This document shows positions 8,724 to 18,200 of a stretch of DNA of 41,382 nt, one piece after another. Numbering within the stretch: the stretch's first letter is position 1; each line of letters starts with the position of its first letter. The position numbers and the translations under genes are program-made. The DNA comes from an uncultured Oscillospiraceae bacterium (GTDB lineage: Bacteria; Bacillota; Clostridia; Oscillospirales; Oscillospiraceae). The notes under the pieces are model-generated. The model was given only the letters and a program-made list of their open reading frames with translations. It ran no database searches and had not been told where the DNA came from. The stretch spans positions 1-41,382 of the forward strand of contig CANQBA010000034.1 of NCBI GenBank assembly GCA_947589545.1. Direction: 5' to 3'.

Positions 8724-10070
8724 ATGGCATTTGAATCACTGTCCGACAAGCTGAGCGGCGTCTTTAAAAAGCTCCGCGGCAAGGGCCGGCTCTCCGAGGC
8801 CGACATCAAGGAGGCCATGCGGGAGGTACGCATGGCGCTTCTGGAGGCCGACGTCAGCTACAAGGTGGTGCGGGATTTTGTCAAGCAGGTCTCGGAACGG
8901 GCCGTGGGAGCGGACGTTCTGGAGTCTCTGACCCCGGCCCAGATGGTCATCAAGATCGTCAACGAGGAGCTTGTAAAGCTCATGGGCTCCACCACCACAA
9001 GGCTGAACATCAGCTCCAAGGGCATGACCGTGGTGATGCTGGTGGGCCTTCAGGGCGCCGGCAAGACCACCAACGGCGCCAAGCTGGCGGCGCTGATGCG
9101 CAAGCAAAACGGCAAGCGGCCCCTGCTGGTGGCCTGCGATATCTACCGTCCCGCCGCCATCAAGCAGCTGGAGACTGTGGGCCGGCAGCTGGACATCCCC
9201 GTCTTCCAGATGGGCACGGAGGATCCGGTAAACATCGCCAAGGCCGCCATCGCCCACGCCAAAAAGCACGGCAACGACCTGGTGATCCTGGACACCGCCG
9301 GACGGCTCCACATCGACGAACAGCTGATGGAGGAGCTCAGGCGCATCAAGGCCGAGACACAGCCCGACGAGATCCTGCTGGTAGTGGACGCCATGACCGG
9401 TCAGGACGCGGTGAACGCCGCCGCGGCCTTTGACGGGGCCCTGGGCATCACCGGCGTGATGCTGACGAAGCTGGACGGCGACGCCAGAGGCGGCGCGGCC
9501 CTGTCCGTCCGGGCCGTCACCGGCAAGCCCATCAAATTCTGTGGCGTAGGCGAGAAGCTGGACGCCATCGAGCCCTTCCACCCCGACCGGATGGCAAGCC
9601 GGATCCTGGGCATGGGCGACGTGCTGACCCTCATTGAGAAGGCCGAGCAGAGCTTCGACGAGAAGAAGGCCAGGGAGTTGGCGGACAAGATGCGCCGCAA
9701 CGCCTTCACCCTCCAGGACTATTACGACCAGCTCCAACAGCTGAAAACCATGGGCGGCCTGGGCGACATCGCCGGGATGCTCCCCGGCAGCATGGGCAAG
9801 GCCATGGCCGGGGCCAAGATCGACGAGAAGCAGATGGCCCGCACCGAGGCGATCATCCTGTCCATGACCCAAAAGGAGCGCAACGACCCCTCCGTCATCA
9901 ACTCCTCCCGGAAAAAGCGCATCGCCGCCGGCTCCGGCACCGAGGTGGTGGACGTGAACAGGCTCTTGAAGCAGTACGAGATGATGCGCGACCTGACCCG
10001 CCAGATGTCCAAGGGCAAGCTGCCCGGCTTCATGGGCGGCGGCCGGCGGCGCGGCGGCTTCCCCTTCTGA
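8724..10070 (+). CDS. ffh: Signal recognition particle protein Ffh
   Basis: GTPase subunit of the signal recognition particle (448 aa). It binds 4.5S/SRP RNA and the signal sequences of nascent membrane and secreted proteins and docks to FtsY. The N domain comes first, then the G domain with P-loop GLQGAGKTT near residue 110, DTAGRLHID near 190 and TKLDGDARGG near 248. The C-terminal methionine-rich M domain ends in GKLPGFMGGG and a basic tail. Length and all G motifs are normal. It is translationally close to ylxM. The SRP RNA itself is not in this window. Confidence 0.98.
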   Translation: MAFESLSDKLSGVFKKLRGKGRLSEADIKEAMREVRMALLEADVSYKVVRDFVKQVSERAVGADVLESLTPAQMVIKIVNEELVKLMGSTTTRLNISSKGMTVVMLVGLQGAGKTTNGAKLAALMRKQNGKRPLLVACDIYRPAAIKQLETVGRQLDIPVFQMGTEDPVNIAKAAIAHAKKHGNDLVILDTAGRLHIDEQLMEELRRIKAETQPDEILLVVDAMTGQDAVNAAAAFDGALGITGVMLTKLDGDARGGAALSVRAVTGKPIKFCGVGEKLDAIEPFHPDRMASRILGMGDVLTLIEKAEQSFDEKKARELADKMRRNAFTLQDYYDQLQQLKTMGGLGDIAGMLPGSMGKAMAGAKIDEKQMARTEAIILSMTQKERNDPSVINSSRKKRIAAGSGTEVVDVNRLLKQYEMMRDLTRQMSKGKLPGFMGGGRRRGGFPF

Positions 10071-10160
10071 GGCGGCCCCCAGGCAAGCAGGTTATCAATT
10101 ATCTTTCCGGGATATTTGAAATAAAAATCATTTTTTACACACTTTGGAGGTAAACACAAC

Positions 10161-10400
10161 ATGGTAAAGATCAGACTTCGCAGGATGGGCGCCAAGAAGG
10201 CCCCCTATTACCGCATCGTCGTGGCGGATTCCCGTTTCCCCCGGGACGGCCGCTTCATTGAGGAGCTTGGCACCTACGATCCCCGCACCGAGCCCAACAC
10301 CGTCAAGGTAGACGGCGACAAGGCCAAGGAGTGGATCCGCAACGGCGCTCAACCCACGGACACCGTCAAGAAGCTTCTCAAGAACGCCGGCGTGCTTTGA
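10161..10400 (+). CDS. rpsP: 30S ribosomal protein S16
   Basis: Small ribosomal subunit protein of 79 aa that binds 16S rRNA during early assembly. The sequence [20 protein letters not shown] is the invariant start of S16, and [14 protein letters not shown] follows. A GGAGG site lies 10 nt upstream. The 90-nt gap after ffh is AT-rich and shows no clear terminator, so both read-through and a separate promoter are possible. khpA follows after 13 nt, the usual Firmicutes arrangement. Confidence 0.98.
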   Translation: MVKIRLRRMGAKKAPYYRIVVADSRFPRDGRFIEELGTYDPRTEPNTVKVDGDKAKEWIRNGAQPTDTVKKLLKNAGVL

Positions 10401-10413
10401 TCGGTGGTTCGCT

Positions 10414-10644
10414 ATGAAGGAACTGCTGATCTATATCGCGCGCGCCCTGGTGGATCAGCCCGACGAGGTCACCGTGACCGAGCGCGAGGAGGGGGACAAG
10501 ACCGTCTTCGAGCTGCGTGTCGCCCCCGACGACATGGGTAAGGTCATCGGCCGTCACGGGAAGATCGCCAAGGAGATCCGCACGCTGATGCGCTCCGTCG
10601 CTCAGCGCCAGGGTCTGCACATCAGTGTGGATATCGTAGACTGA
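10414..10644 (+). CDS. khpA: KhpA, KH-domain RNA-binding protein
   Basis: Single KH-domain protein of 76 aa (YlqC/KhpA family). In Firmicutes it partners with KhpB/Jag in RNA binding and affects cell division and envelope growth. The KH signature GKVIGRHGKIAKEIR, with its GxxG loop (G-R-H-G), is at about residues 41-55. Gene order rpsP-khpA-rimM-trmD is the classical one. The ATG follows rpsP by 13 nt without a strong Shine-Dalgarno sequence, suggesting translational coupling. Confidence 0.95.
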   Translation: MKELLIYIARALVDQPDEVTVTEREEGDKTVFELRVAPDDMGKVIGRHGKIAKEIRTLMRSVAQRQGLHISVDIVD

Positions 10645-10688
10645 ATATCCGGCTTAACTTTATATCCGACTCAACATTTCTCAAGCCG

Positions 10689-10740
10689 TTGCCGCGGGGT
10701 CCTGCCCCGCGGCAATGTCATACCCGTGCGGCAATGTCAT
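10689..10740. repeat. Hairpin plus 13-bp direct repeat upstream of rimM
   Basis: TTGCCGCGGGG (10689-10699) and CCCCGCGGCAA (10705-10715) make an 11-bp stem with a 5-nt loop but no following U-tract. GCGGCAATGTCAT occurs at 10709-10721 and again at 10728-10740, ending 5 nt before the -35 box of the rimM promoter. It may be an end-of-transcript hairpin for khpA, a protein site, or part of a dispersed palindrome. Confidence 0.45.
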
Positions 10741-10745
10741 TTGAG

Positions 10746-10775
10746 TTGACAGGGGCCAAAAACCTGTGCTACAAT
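10746..10775 (+). promoter_or_regulatory. Promoter of rimM-trmD-ampS
   Basis: TTGACA (10746-10751) and TACAAT (10770-10775), with an 18-nt spacer, lie 30 nt before the rimM start. Confidence 0.65.
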
Positions 10776-10805
10776 ATCCACAAATTACGGCGTGGAAGTG
10801 AGCGT

Positions 10806-11285
10806 ATGGAGCTTATTGAGACAGGGCGGATCGTCAACACCCACGGACTGCGGGGCGAGGTGAAGATCGAGCCCTGGGCGGATTCGCCGGAGGCGTTCTG
10901 CGCCTTCCGGCGGCTCTTTGTGGAGGGCGCGGAACGGCGCGTGGAGCGCGCCCGTGTGCAAAAGCGCTTTGTGATCGCCAAGCTTTCGGGCCTCGACGGT
11001 ATCGAGGAGGCGGAAAAGCTCCGCAGCCGGGTGGTCTACGTGCCCCGGGAGGACATCCCCCTGGAGGAGGGCGGGTTCCTGCTCTCCGATCTTATCGGCT
11101 GCACGGCCTTCGATGAGGACGGCACGGCCCTGGGGAAGGTCACGGATATCCTCACCCCGCCGGGTGGGGAGGTGCTGGAGATCCGCGGGGCGCGGGAAAT
11201 CTTAGTGCCGCTGAACGACGAATTCCTCCTGGAGGCGGACGTGGAGGCGGGGCGCGTACAGGTACGGCTCCTGGAGGGCATGTGA
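10806..11285 (+). CDS. rimM: Ribosome maturation factor RimM
   Basis: 16S rRNA processing factor of 159 aa that helps mature the 30S head, probably through ribosomal protein S19. The N-terminal RimM domain shows TGRIVNTHGLRGEVKI (about residues 6-21); the PRC-barrel-like C-terminal part shows LIGCTAFDEDGTALGKVTDIL and EILVPLNDEFL. The start is the ATG at 10806, because homologues begin a few residues before GRIVNTHG and GGAAGTGAG precedes it; the longer upstream frame runs across the promoter. The stop overlaps the trmD start by one base. Confidence 0.96.
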   Translation: MELIETGRIVNTHGLRGEVKIEPWADSPEAFCAFRRLFVEGAERRVERARVQKRFVIAKLSGLDGIEEAEKLRSRVVYVPREDIPLEEGGFLLSDLIGCTAFDEDGTALGKVTDILTPPGGEVLEIRGAREILVPLNDEFLLEADVEAGRVQVRLLEGM

Positions 11286-12061
11286 TGCGGTACTGGATCG
11301 ACATTATGACCCTGTTCCCCGACACCGTGGGGGACATGATGAACGAGTCCATCCTGGGCCGGGCCCAGGACCGGGGCATCATCCGGGTGGAGACGCACCA
11401 GATCCGGGACTACACCAAAAACAAGCAGTGCCAGGTGGACGACTACCCCTACGGCGGCGGGCGGGGATGCGTGATGCAGGCCCAGCCCCTCTACGACTGC
11501 TGGCGGTTCATCCGGAAGGCCCACCGGGAGCCGGTGCACACGGTCTTCCTCTCCCCCTGCGGCAAGACCTTCACCCAGGCGGACGCCAGGCGGCTGGCCT
11601 CGGACTATGACAAGCTGATCCTGGTCTGCGGCCACTACGAGGGCGTGGATCAGCGGTTCATCGACGAATGTGTGGACGAGGAGATCAGCCTGGGGGATTT
11701 TGTGCTCACCGGCGGGGAGATACCGGCTATGGCCGTGGCCGACGCGGTGTGCCGGCTCATCCCCGGGGTGCTCCCCGACCCGGAGTGCTTTCAGGAGGAG
11801 AGCCACTGGGACGGGCTTTTGGAGTACCCTCAGTACTCCCGGCCGGAAATCTGGCAAGGGCGGCAGGTGCCGCCTGTCCTGCTCTCCGGCGACCACGCCA
11901 AGATCGCCCGCTGGCGGCGCAAGCAGTCCATCCTGCGCACGCGGGCGCGGCGGCCGGATATGTATGAAAAGCTGCGCTTTCAGGACACGAAGCAGGAGCG
12001 GAAGCTCCTGGCGGAGATTGAAGAAGAATGGGAGGAAATCAAACATGGATCCGAGATTTGA
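11285..12061 (+). CDS. trmD: tRNA (guanine-N1-)-methyltransferase TrmD
   Basis: Methylates G37 at N1 in tRNAs that have G at position 36, using S-adenosylmethionine, and so prevents +1 frameshifting. The protein has 258 aa. The trefoil-knot SPOUT motifs are present: LSPCGKTFTQ, LILVCGHYEGVDQR and EISLGDFVLTGGE. The start is the ATG at 11285, because GGAGGG lies 6 nt upstream; a GTG three bases earlier would leave too short a spacing. The start overlaps the rimM stop (TGATG), giving translational coupling. Confidence 0.97.
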   Translation: MRYWIDIMTLFPDTVGDMMNESILGRAQDRGIIRVETHQIRDYTKNKQCQVDDYPYGGGRGCVMQAQPLYDCWRFIRKAHREPVHTVFLSPCGKTFTQADARRLASDYDKLILVCGHYEGVDQRFIDECVDEEISLGDFVLTGGEIPAMAVADAVCRLIPGVLPDPECFQEESHWDGLLEYPQYSRPEIWQGRQVPPVLLSGDHAKIARWRRKQSILRTRARRPDMYEKLRFQDTKQERKLLAEIEEEWEEIKHGSEI

Positions 12062-13277
12062 AAAATACGCGAAGCTCCTGATTTCGGTGGGCATCAACGT
12101 CCAGCCGGGGCAGACGCTGGTGATCCGGTGCCCGGTGGACAAGGCGCCGTTTGCCCGTATGCTGGTGAGCGAGGCTTACAGGGCGGGCGCCCGGGAGGTC
12201 GTCATGCGCTGGGGCGACCAGTTTATCAGCCGGGAGACGTATCTGCACGCCGCTGACGAGATCTTCGACACCTACCGCCCCTGGGACGCGGACATGCTGA
12301 ACACCCTGGCCCGGGAGGGCGCGGCGTTTCTCAGCGTCATCGGCTCCGACCCCGACGGCATGAACGGCGTGGATCACACCCGCATGGTGCGGTCGAGCCG
12401 GGTCTTCGGCCCCGCCGTGGCGGAGTACCGGGAAATGCAGATGTCCGATAAGATCCAGTGGTGCATCGCCGCCCTGCCGGAGGAAAAATGGGCGCAAAAG
12501 ATGTACCCCGGCGTCTCCGGCGGCGAGGCCATGGAGAAGCTCACCGAGGCCATCTTCTCCACCATGCACATCACCGCCGATAACGACCCCGTGGCGGCCT
12601 GGAGGGCCCACAACGACGCCCTGAACACCCGGAAAAAGCGGCTGACGGAGTACCGTTTCCGGTCCCTGCACTACACAAATTCCCTGGGCACAGACCTTGT
12701 GATCGAGCTGCCCCAGGGCCACTACTGGGAGGGCGGAAACTCCCGGAGCGCCAAGGGCGTCGCCTTCAACGCCAATATGCCCACAGAGGAGATCTTCACC
12801 GCCCCCAAACGGGACGGCGTCAACGGGCGCGTGGTATCCACAAAGCCCTTTGTGATCGGCGGCGAGATCATCCCCACCTTCGCCTTCACCTTTGAACAGG
12901 GGAAAATCGTGAAAGTCGAGACAGCCGACCCCAAGCACCGCAAGATGCTGGAGGACGAGATCGGCGTAGACGAGGGGGCGTGCTATCTGGGCGAGGTGGC
13001 CCTGGTGCCCTACGACTCCCCCATCTCCAACATGGACACCCTGTTTTACGATACGCTCTTTGACGAAAACGCCAGCTGCCATCTGGCCTTCGGCGCCAGT
13101 TACCCCACGGTGGAGGGCGGCGCGGATATGACGGAGGCCGAACGTCTGGCCGCCGGGCTCAACCAGTCCATCACCCACGAGGACTTCATGGTGGGCTCCG
13201 CCGACCTCAACATCACCGGCCTCACCCCCGACGGCCGGGAAATTCCCGTGTTTGTCAACGGCAATTTCGCGTTCTGA
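12045..13277 (+). CDS. M29-family aminopeptidase
   Basis: Cytosolic metallo-aminopeptidase of the M29 family (AmpS/PepS/aminopeptidase T type), 410 aa, which removes N-terminal residues from peptides. Family features seen are FEKYAKLLISVGINVQPGQ at the N terminus, GTDLVIELPQGHYWEGG and NMPTEEIFTAP in the metal-binding half, and GEVALVPYDSPIS and HLAFGASYPT toward the C terminus. The ATG at 12045 is used because GGAGG lies 9 nt upstream; the much longer frame that begins inside trmD is a read-in artefact. It overlaps trmD by 17 nt and so is probably co-transcribed with rimM-trmD, an unusual companion for that pair. Confidence 0.92.
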   Translation: MDPRFEKYAKLLISVGINVQPGQTLVIRCPVDKAPFARMLVSEAYRAGAREVVMRWGDQFISRETYLHAADEIFDTYRPWDADMLNTLAREGAAFLSVIGSDPDGMNGVDHTRMVRSSRVFGPAVAEYREMQMSDKIQWCIAALPEEKWAQKMYPGVSGGEAMEKLTEAIFSTMHITADNDPVAAWRAHNDALNTRKKRLTEYRFRSLHYTNSLGTDLVIELPQGHYWEGGNSRSAKGVAFNANMPTEEIFTAPKRDGVNGRVVSTKPFVIGGEIIPTFAFTFEQGKIVKVETADPKHRKMLEDEIGVDEGACYLGEVALVPYDSPISNMDTLFYDTLFDENASCHLAFGASYPTVEGGADMTEAERLAAGLNQSITHEDFMVGSADLNITGLTPDGREIPVFVNGNFAF

Positions 13278-13395
13278 CAGTAGATGAAGCTTTTATTTAA
13301 GTGAATTATACCGTAATCTTAAGTAATTGTCAAGTATTATTTTTATTCATGCGAAATTTGCATAGATTTACCTTGCCCAGGTAGGGGGAATAAGG

Positions 13396-13600
13396 ATTCC
13401 GCCCTTATAGGGCGGAGGAAATTTGCTTTCTCCTCTTTTGTGTTGACAAAAGAGGAGAAAGCAGCAAAGAGGTGAAAAACAACCAGGGGAGGGATTTCGC
13501 GTTTTCCCTCCCCTGGTTTCTTTTCCTCTTTTGCTGCCTTTCTCCTTTTGGAAATCCAAAAGGAGAAAAGCAAGTTCCCGTCCGCCCTTAAGGCGGACAC
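13396..13600. repeat. Nested palindromic repeat of about 205 bp (five hairpins in mirror order)
   Basis: The central perfect 14-bp stem is AACCAGGGGAGGGA (13481-13494) with its complement at 13505-13518. It is flanked by an AAAGAGG/CCTCTTT outer arm. Outside lie a perfect 17-bp hairpin (13425-13441 with 13446-13462) and its mirror-image relative (14-bp arms around 13545-13574). Terminal small hairpins are CCGCCC/GGGCGG (13399-13415) and GTCCGCC/GGCGGAC (13580-13598). The two halves are imperfect inverted copies of each other centred near 13499, so the whole unit can fold as one cruciform. It encodes no recognisable protein. The rest of 13278-13395 is AT-rich and featureless. Confidence 0.75.
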
Positions 13601-13613
13601 CTTATAAAACCCC

Positions 13614-13634
13614 GGCGGGTCAAGGCGCCCGCCT
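13614..13634. terminator. Bidirectional terminator between the aminopeptidase gene and pgi
   Basis: GGCGGG (13614-13619) and CCCGCC (13628-13633) form the stem. On the plus strand TTATTATTTCTT follows; on the minus strand GGGGTTTTAT follows. It can therefore serve both converging transcripts. Confidence 0.65.
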
Positions 13635-13636
13635 TA

Positions 13637-15208
13637 TTATTTCTTAGAGAATTTGCTCATGGTCACGTCCTCGTCGTCGTAGGCGGCGGTGAGGGCGGGG
13701 TCGTTGGCGCACAGGTGGAGCATCAGGCGGAACACGTCCTGGGGGTCGGCGTTCAGGGCGGCGGCGATCTCCGGGGCGGTCATGGCCCTGCCGGTGGTGA
13801 GCAGAAGCTCACGGGCGCGGTTTTTCAGCTCGATCAGGACGCCGGCGCACTTCTTGCCGTACTCCACGGCGGGCTGGTGATAGGCGTTGATGTTGATGAG
13901 CTGGGCGTAGATGCCCACGGCGCGCTCCCAGATGGCGATGAGCTGGCCCACGTTGTAGGCGGAGACGCAGGGGACGGTGACGGTCATGGTCTTCTTGCCG
14001 TGATCCTCCAGATTCTTCTTGGTGCCCAGCATGAAGGCGTTCAGGTAGTCGCCGGAGGTGGAGTCCTCGCCCACGCAGACGGACTCGCCGGCCCGATCCT
14101 TCAGGACCTGGACGAAGATGACGAAGATGTTGGCGGGGCCGCCCACCAGCTGCTGGACGTAGCTGTGCTGGTCGGAGGTGCCCTTGTTGCCCATGACGGC
14201 CAGGCCCTGGTTGACCTTCTGGCCGTCCAGATCCAGCTCCTTGCCCAGGGACTCCATCACCAGCTGCTGGAGGTATTTGGCCAGGAGATCCAGGCTGTCC
14301 TTATAGGGGAGCACCACCTGAGTGACGCCGCCCTTGCCGCCGGACATTCTGTACCAGGCCAGGGCCATGATGGCGGCGGGGTTCTCCAGCATATTGGGCT
14401 CCCGGCCCAGCTCGTCGCAGTCAGCGGCGCCCTGGAGGAAGCTGTCGATGTCGATGCCCTGGAGGGCCAGGGGCAGCAGGCCCACGGCGGACATGACGGA
14501 GGTGCGGCCGCCCACCCAGTCCCACATGGGGAAGCGGGCGATCCAGCCCTCGGAGACGGCCACCTTGTCAAGCTTTGAGTCAACGCCCGTGACGGTGACG
14601 GCGTGCTTGGCGAAGCTCAGGCCGTGCTTTTCATAGAAGGCCTTGGCCTCCACCATGCAGTTGCGGGTCTCGATGGTGCCGCCGGACTTGGAGATGATGA
14701 CGGTGAGCGTCTCGTCCAGCGCAGGCTCCACGGCACGGAAGATGGCGTCCATGCCGTCGGGGTCGGTGTTGTCCAGGAAGTAGAGCTTCATCTTGTCCTC
14801 GGGGGTCCCCAATGCCTTGGAGACGAACAGGGGCCCCAGAGACGAGCCGCCGATGCCGCCCACCATGACGTTGACGAAATTGCCTCCCTTCTCGCCGGTG
14901 ATTTTGCCGGCGTGGACGTCGGCGGCGAAGGCCTTGACGGCGGCCAGGGTATCGGTGATCTCCTTCTGAAGCTCCGCCGTGGGGGCAAGCCCCGGGGCCC
15001 GGAGCCAGTAATGGCCCACCATGCGCTCCTCATCCGGGTTGGCGATAGCGCCGGCCTCCAGCTCGCGCATGGCCTTCTGGGCGGTGTTCATCTTCTTCTC
15101 CATGGAGAAGATGTACTCCGGATCCATATCCATGCCGCCCCACTCCATCATGAGCTTTGTCTTGGGGGAATAGAGAACGGTATTGGCGTACATTGTCCAG
15201 TCATCCAT
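13637..15208 (-). CDS. pgi: Glucose-6-phosphate isomerase
   Basis: Interconverts glucose 6-phosphate and fructose 6-phosphate in the cytosol (523 aa). It shows the sugar-phosphate isomerase signatures VGGIGGSSLGP (near residue 115), SKSGGTIETRN (near 170) and, further on, GNKGTSDQHSYVQQL with the expected catalytic segment. It is the last gene of the glycogen cluster and starts 7 nt after the GH13-GH77 gene stop, so glucose 1-phosphate released from glycogen (after phosphoglucomutase) can pass to glycolysis. AAGGAG lies 11-12 nt before the ATG. Phosphoglucomutase itself is not in the window. Confidence 0.96.
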   Translation of the reverse strand: MDDWTMYANTVLYSPKTKLMMEWGGMDMDPEYIFSMEKKMNTAQKAMRELEAGAIANPDEERMVGHYWLRAPGLAPTAELQKEITDTLAAVKAFAADVHAGKITGEKGGNFVNVMVGGIGGSSLGPLFVSKALGTPEDKMKLYFLDNTDPDGMDAIFRAVEPALDETLTVIISKSGGTIETRNCMVEAKAFYEKHGLSFAKHAVTVTGVDSKLDKVAVSEGWIARFPMWDWVGGRTSVMSAVGLLPLALQGIDIDSFLQGAADCDELGREPNMLENPAAIMALAWYRMSGGKGGVTQVVLPYKDSLDLLAKYLQQLVMESLGKELDLDGQKVNQGLAVMGNKGTSDQHSYVQQLVGGPANIFVIFVQVLKDRAGESVCVGEDSTSGDYLNAFMLGTKKNLEDHGKKTMTVTVPCVSAYNVGQLIAIWERAVGIYAQLININAYHQPAVEYGKKCAGVLIELKNRARELLLTTGRAMTAPEIAAALNADPQDVFRLMLHLCANDPALTAAYDDEDVTMSKFSKK

Positions 15209-15215
15209 AGGGTAG

Positions 15216-18200
15216 TCAGCTCCTTTGTGAATTGATAGTTAAGCTCAAAAGGCGCTCAGGAGCGTCTTTAAAGTCCTTGGTTTCGGCCTGCCACGTCCAG
15301 TTTTTCGCCGTGGTGCCGGGGGTGTTCATCCGGGCCTCGTTCCCCTTCTCCAGCACGTCCTGCAGCTGCAGGATCACCACATCGGCGCTGGAGGCGAACA
15401 GGCGCTCCTTCAGCCGCCGGGCGGCCTCCACGGGGTCAAGCTCCGGGTACGTCCGGGCGGCGTAGCCGGCCAGCGTCTCGTTGTCGTGGGTGCCGGAATA
15501 GCCGATCTTCTCCTTGGCCGGGTAATAGCCGTACAGGGGGCCGCCGTTCTGGTATTGCAGGATGTCGGTGCCCAAAAAGCCGCAGCGGCTCAAAAGCGCC
15601 CGGACAGCCGGGGTGATGGTGCCCAGATCCTCCGCCACAAAGGGCAGGGGGCCGAATTTGCCGTAGGCGGTCTGGAAGATCGCCAGGCCCGGGCCGAAGA
15701 TCCAATGGCCCTCCGCGGGGGTCTTCCCCGCCGGGATAGCCCAGGCGGACTCGAAGCCCATGAAGTGGTCAAGGCGCGTGTAGTCGTAAAGGTCGATCAT
15801 CCGCGCGAACCGGCGCATCCACCACCCAAAGCCGGTCTTGCGCATCACGTCCCAGTTGTAGAGGGGGTTGCCCCAGATCTGCCCGTCGTCGTTCCAGGCG
15901 GGCGGCACGCCGGCGATGAGGCGGGTGCCGCCGTTCTCATCCACCGTGAACTGCTCAGGCTCGGCCCACACGTCGGCGGAGTCGGCGGAGACGTACATGG
16001 GCACGTCGCCGATGACGGAGATCCCCTTCCCGTTGGCGTAGGCCCGCAGCTCCCGCCAGCAAAGCTCGAACCGGTACTGGCAGAATTTTTGAAATTCCGC
16101 TTCCCGTGCCAGGGCGCTGTCCTTTAAAAGCTCCGGGGAGTACCGGCGGTACTTCTCCGGCCATTTGGCGTGGTGCTCGTTGGAGACGGTCTTTTTGACG
16201 GCGGCAAAGGCGGCGTAGGGATCCAGCCAGGGGGCGTTCTCCCGGGTAAACCGCTCATAGGCCCCGTCGGGCCGGAAGGCATCGAAGGCCGCCCGCAGCT
16301 CCTCCTCGCTCTCCGGCAGGAGGGCGATGTTCCCGGCGAAGGCCGACGCCCCGGCGTAGGGGGAGCCGTGCATGTCGGTGGGGCCCAGGGGGAGGATCTG
16401 CCAGTATTTCTGGCCGGCGGAGGCCAGGAAGTCCACGAATTTTTTGGCGCAGGGGCCGATATTCCCCGGCCCTTGGGGGTTGGGCAGGCTGGTGATATGG
16501 GCCAGCACCCCCGCGCCCCGGGCCATGGGCCGGCCCAGGCGCTCTTTTTTGTGGAAGTGGAGGATGGCGGAGCCCAGGGACCACAGGGTGACGTTGACCT
16601 TCCCGTCCCGCACCTCAAAGCGGGCGCCGCCCAGGATATCAGTGACGTCCTCGCCCCGCAGGTCGATGGAGGCCTCCTGGGTGGAGCCGCCCCGGTTGAT
16701 GAGGACGGCGATGCCCTCGTCCGCCCAGCACCGGTACCAGCCGATGACGTCGTCGCCGAAGGCGAAGGGCTCAAAGGAGGCGTCGGGCAGCTCCGGGAAG
16801 GCCCGGCGCAGGTTGATGGCGTTGCGGTAGATGGTGAAGCAGTCCTTATCCTCCCGTCCCCAGGGGAAGGGGGCGCGGTTGAAGGGGTCGGAGTAGCCCT
16901 CCATGCCCGCCTCGTCGCCGTAATAGACGCAGGGCACGCCGGGGAGGGTCATCTGCATCAGCGCCAACAGCCAGAGCCTGCCCTTGCCAAGGCCCCGCTG
17001 CCGGTCGGAAAGGCGGTAGTGGAATTTTTGCTCCTCATTCAGGGTATCGGGATGGGGCGCGCCGCCCAGGGCCGTCAAAACGCGGGCCCGGTCGTGGCTG
17101 CCCATCAGGTTGAAGTTGGCGTTGAAGTTCTCGGGGGGATAGTTCTCCTGGAGGGAGAGCATGGTCTCCAGTACGTTCCGGGCGGAGTTGGAGCCCAGGA
17201 GATAGTAGAGGATGGCGTCCCGGAAGGGGTAATTCATCACGCAGTCCAGCTCGCTGCCCAGGAAGTACCGCCGGCGCTCGCCATAGCTGATCTTGTTGGA
17301 GGCGTCCTCCCAGACCTCCCCCATCAGGAGGCCCTCAGGCCCCTTCTCCGCCACCACGGCGGCCTTGATGCTCTCGATGAAGTCGTCGGGCAGCTCGTCG
17401 GCCACGTCCAGCCGCCAGCCCTTAGCCCCGGCGCGCAGCCAATGGCGCACTACGGAGTCCTCGTCGCCGCAGATGTACCGGCGGTAATCGGGGTTGCGCT
17501 CCTCCACGTCCGGCAGGTCGTCCACCCCCCACCAGCACTCGTATCTGTGGGGGAACTCGTAAAATCTGAACCAGTCGAAATATCTGGAATCCGGGCCCTG
17601 GCAGGCGCCGGGGCCGGGGTAATTTCCGAATTTGTTGAAATATTTGCTGTCACAGCCGGTGTGATTAAAGACGCCGTCCAGGATGACGGAGATGCCATGC
17701 TCTTCGGCCTCCCGGCAAAGCTCAGTAAAGCTCTCCTCGTCCCCCAGCATCCCGTCAATCCTCCGGTAGTCGCCGGTGTCGTAGCGGTGGTTGCTGACGG
17801 CCTCGAAGATGGGGTTGAGGTAGAGGGCGGTGATGCCCAGGCCCTGGAGGTAGTCCAGCTTCTCCCGGATGCCGGAGAGGGTGCCGCCGTAAAATTCCCA
17901 GACCTTGATCCTGCCGTCGGCCATGCGCTTATAGCGGACGGGGGTGTCCCAGTCCTCCACCAGCGCCTTGGGGGTGCCGGCGCGCTTTTGGGAGAGCACC
18001 GCCTCCGCCCGCGCCCGCCAGTCGCTCCCCCGGTAAAAGCGGTCGGGGAAGATCTGGTAGCAAATGGCGTTTTTGTACCAGTCCGGCGTCTTCCGGGGCA
18101 CATAGGCCGTGACCTGATACTCCGGGCACATGCCGTCGTAGATCTGGCCGACGCCGCCCACTCGCCCCGGCTGGGGGCCGTACCAGCAGCTCCCGCCGCC

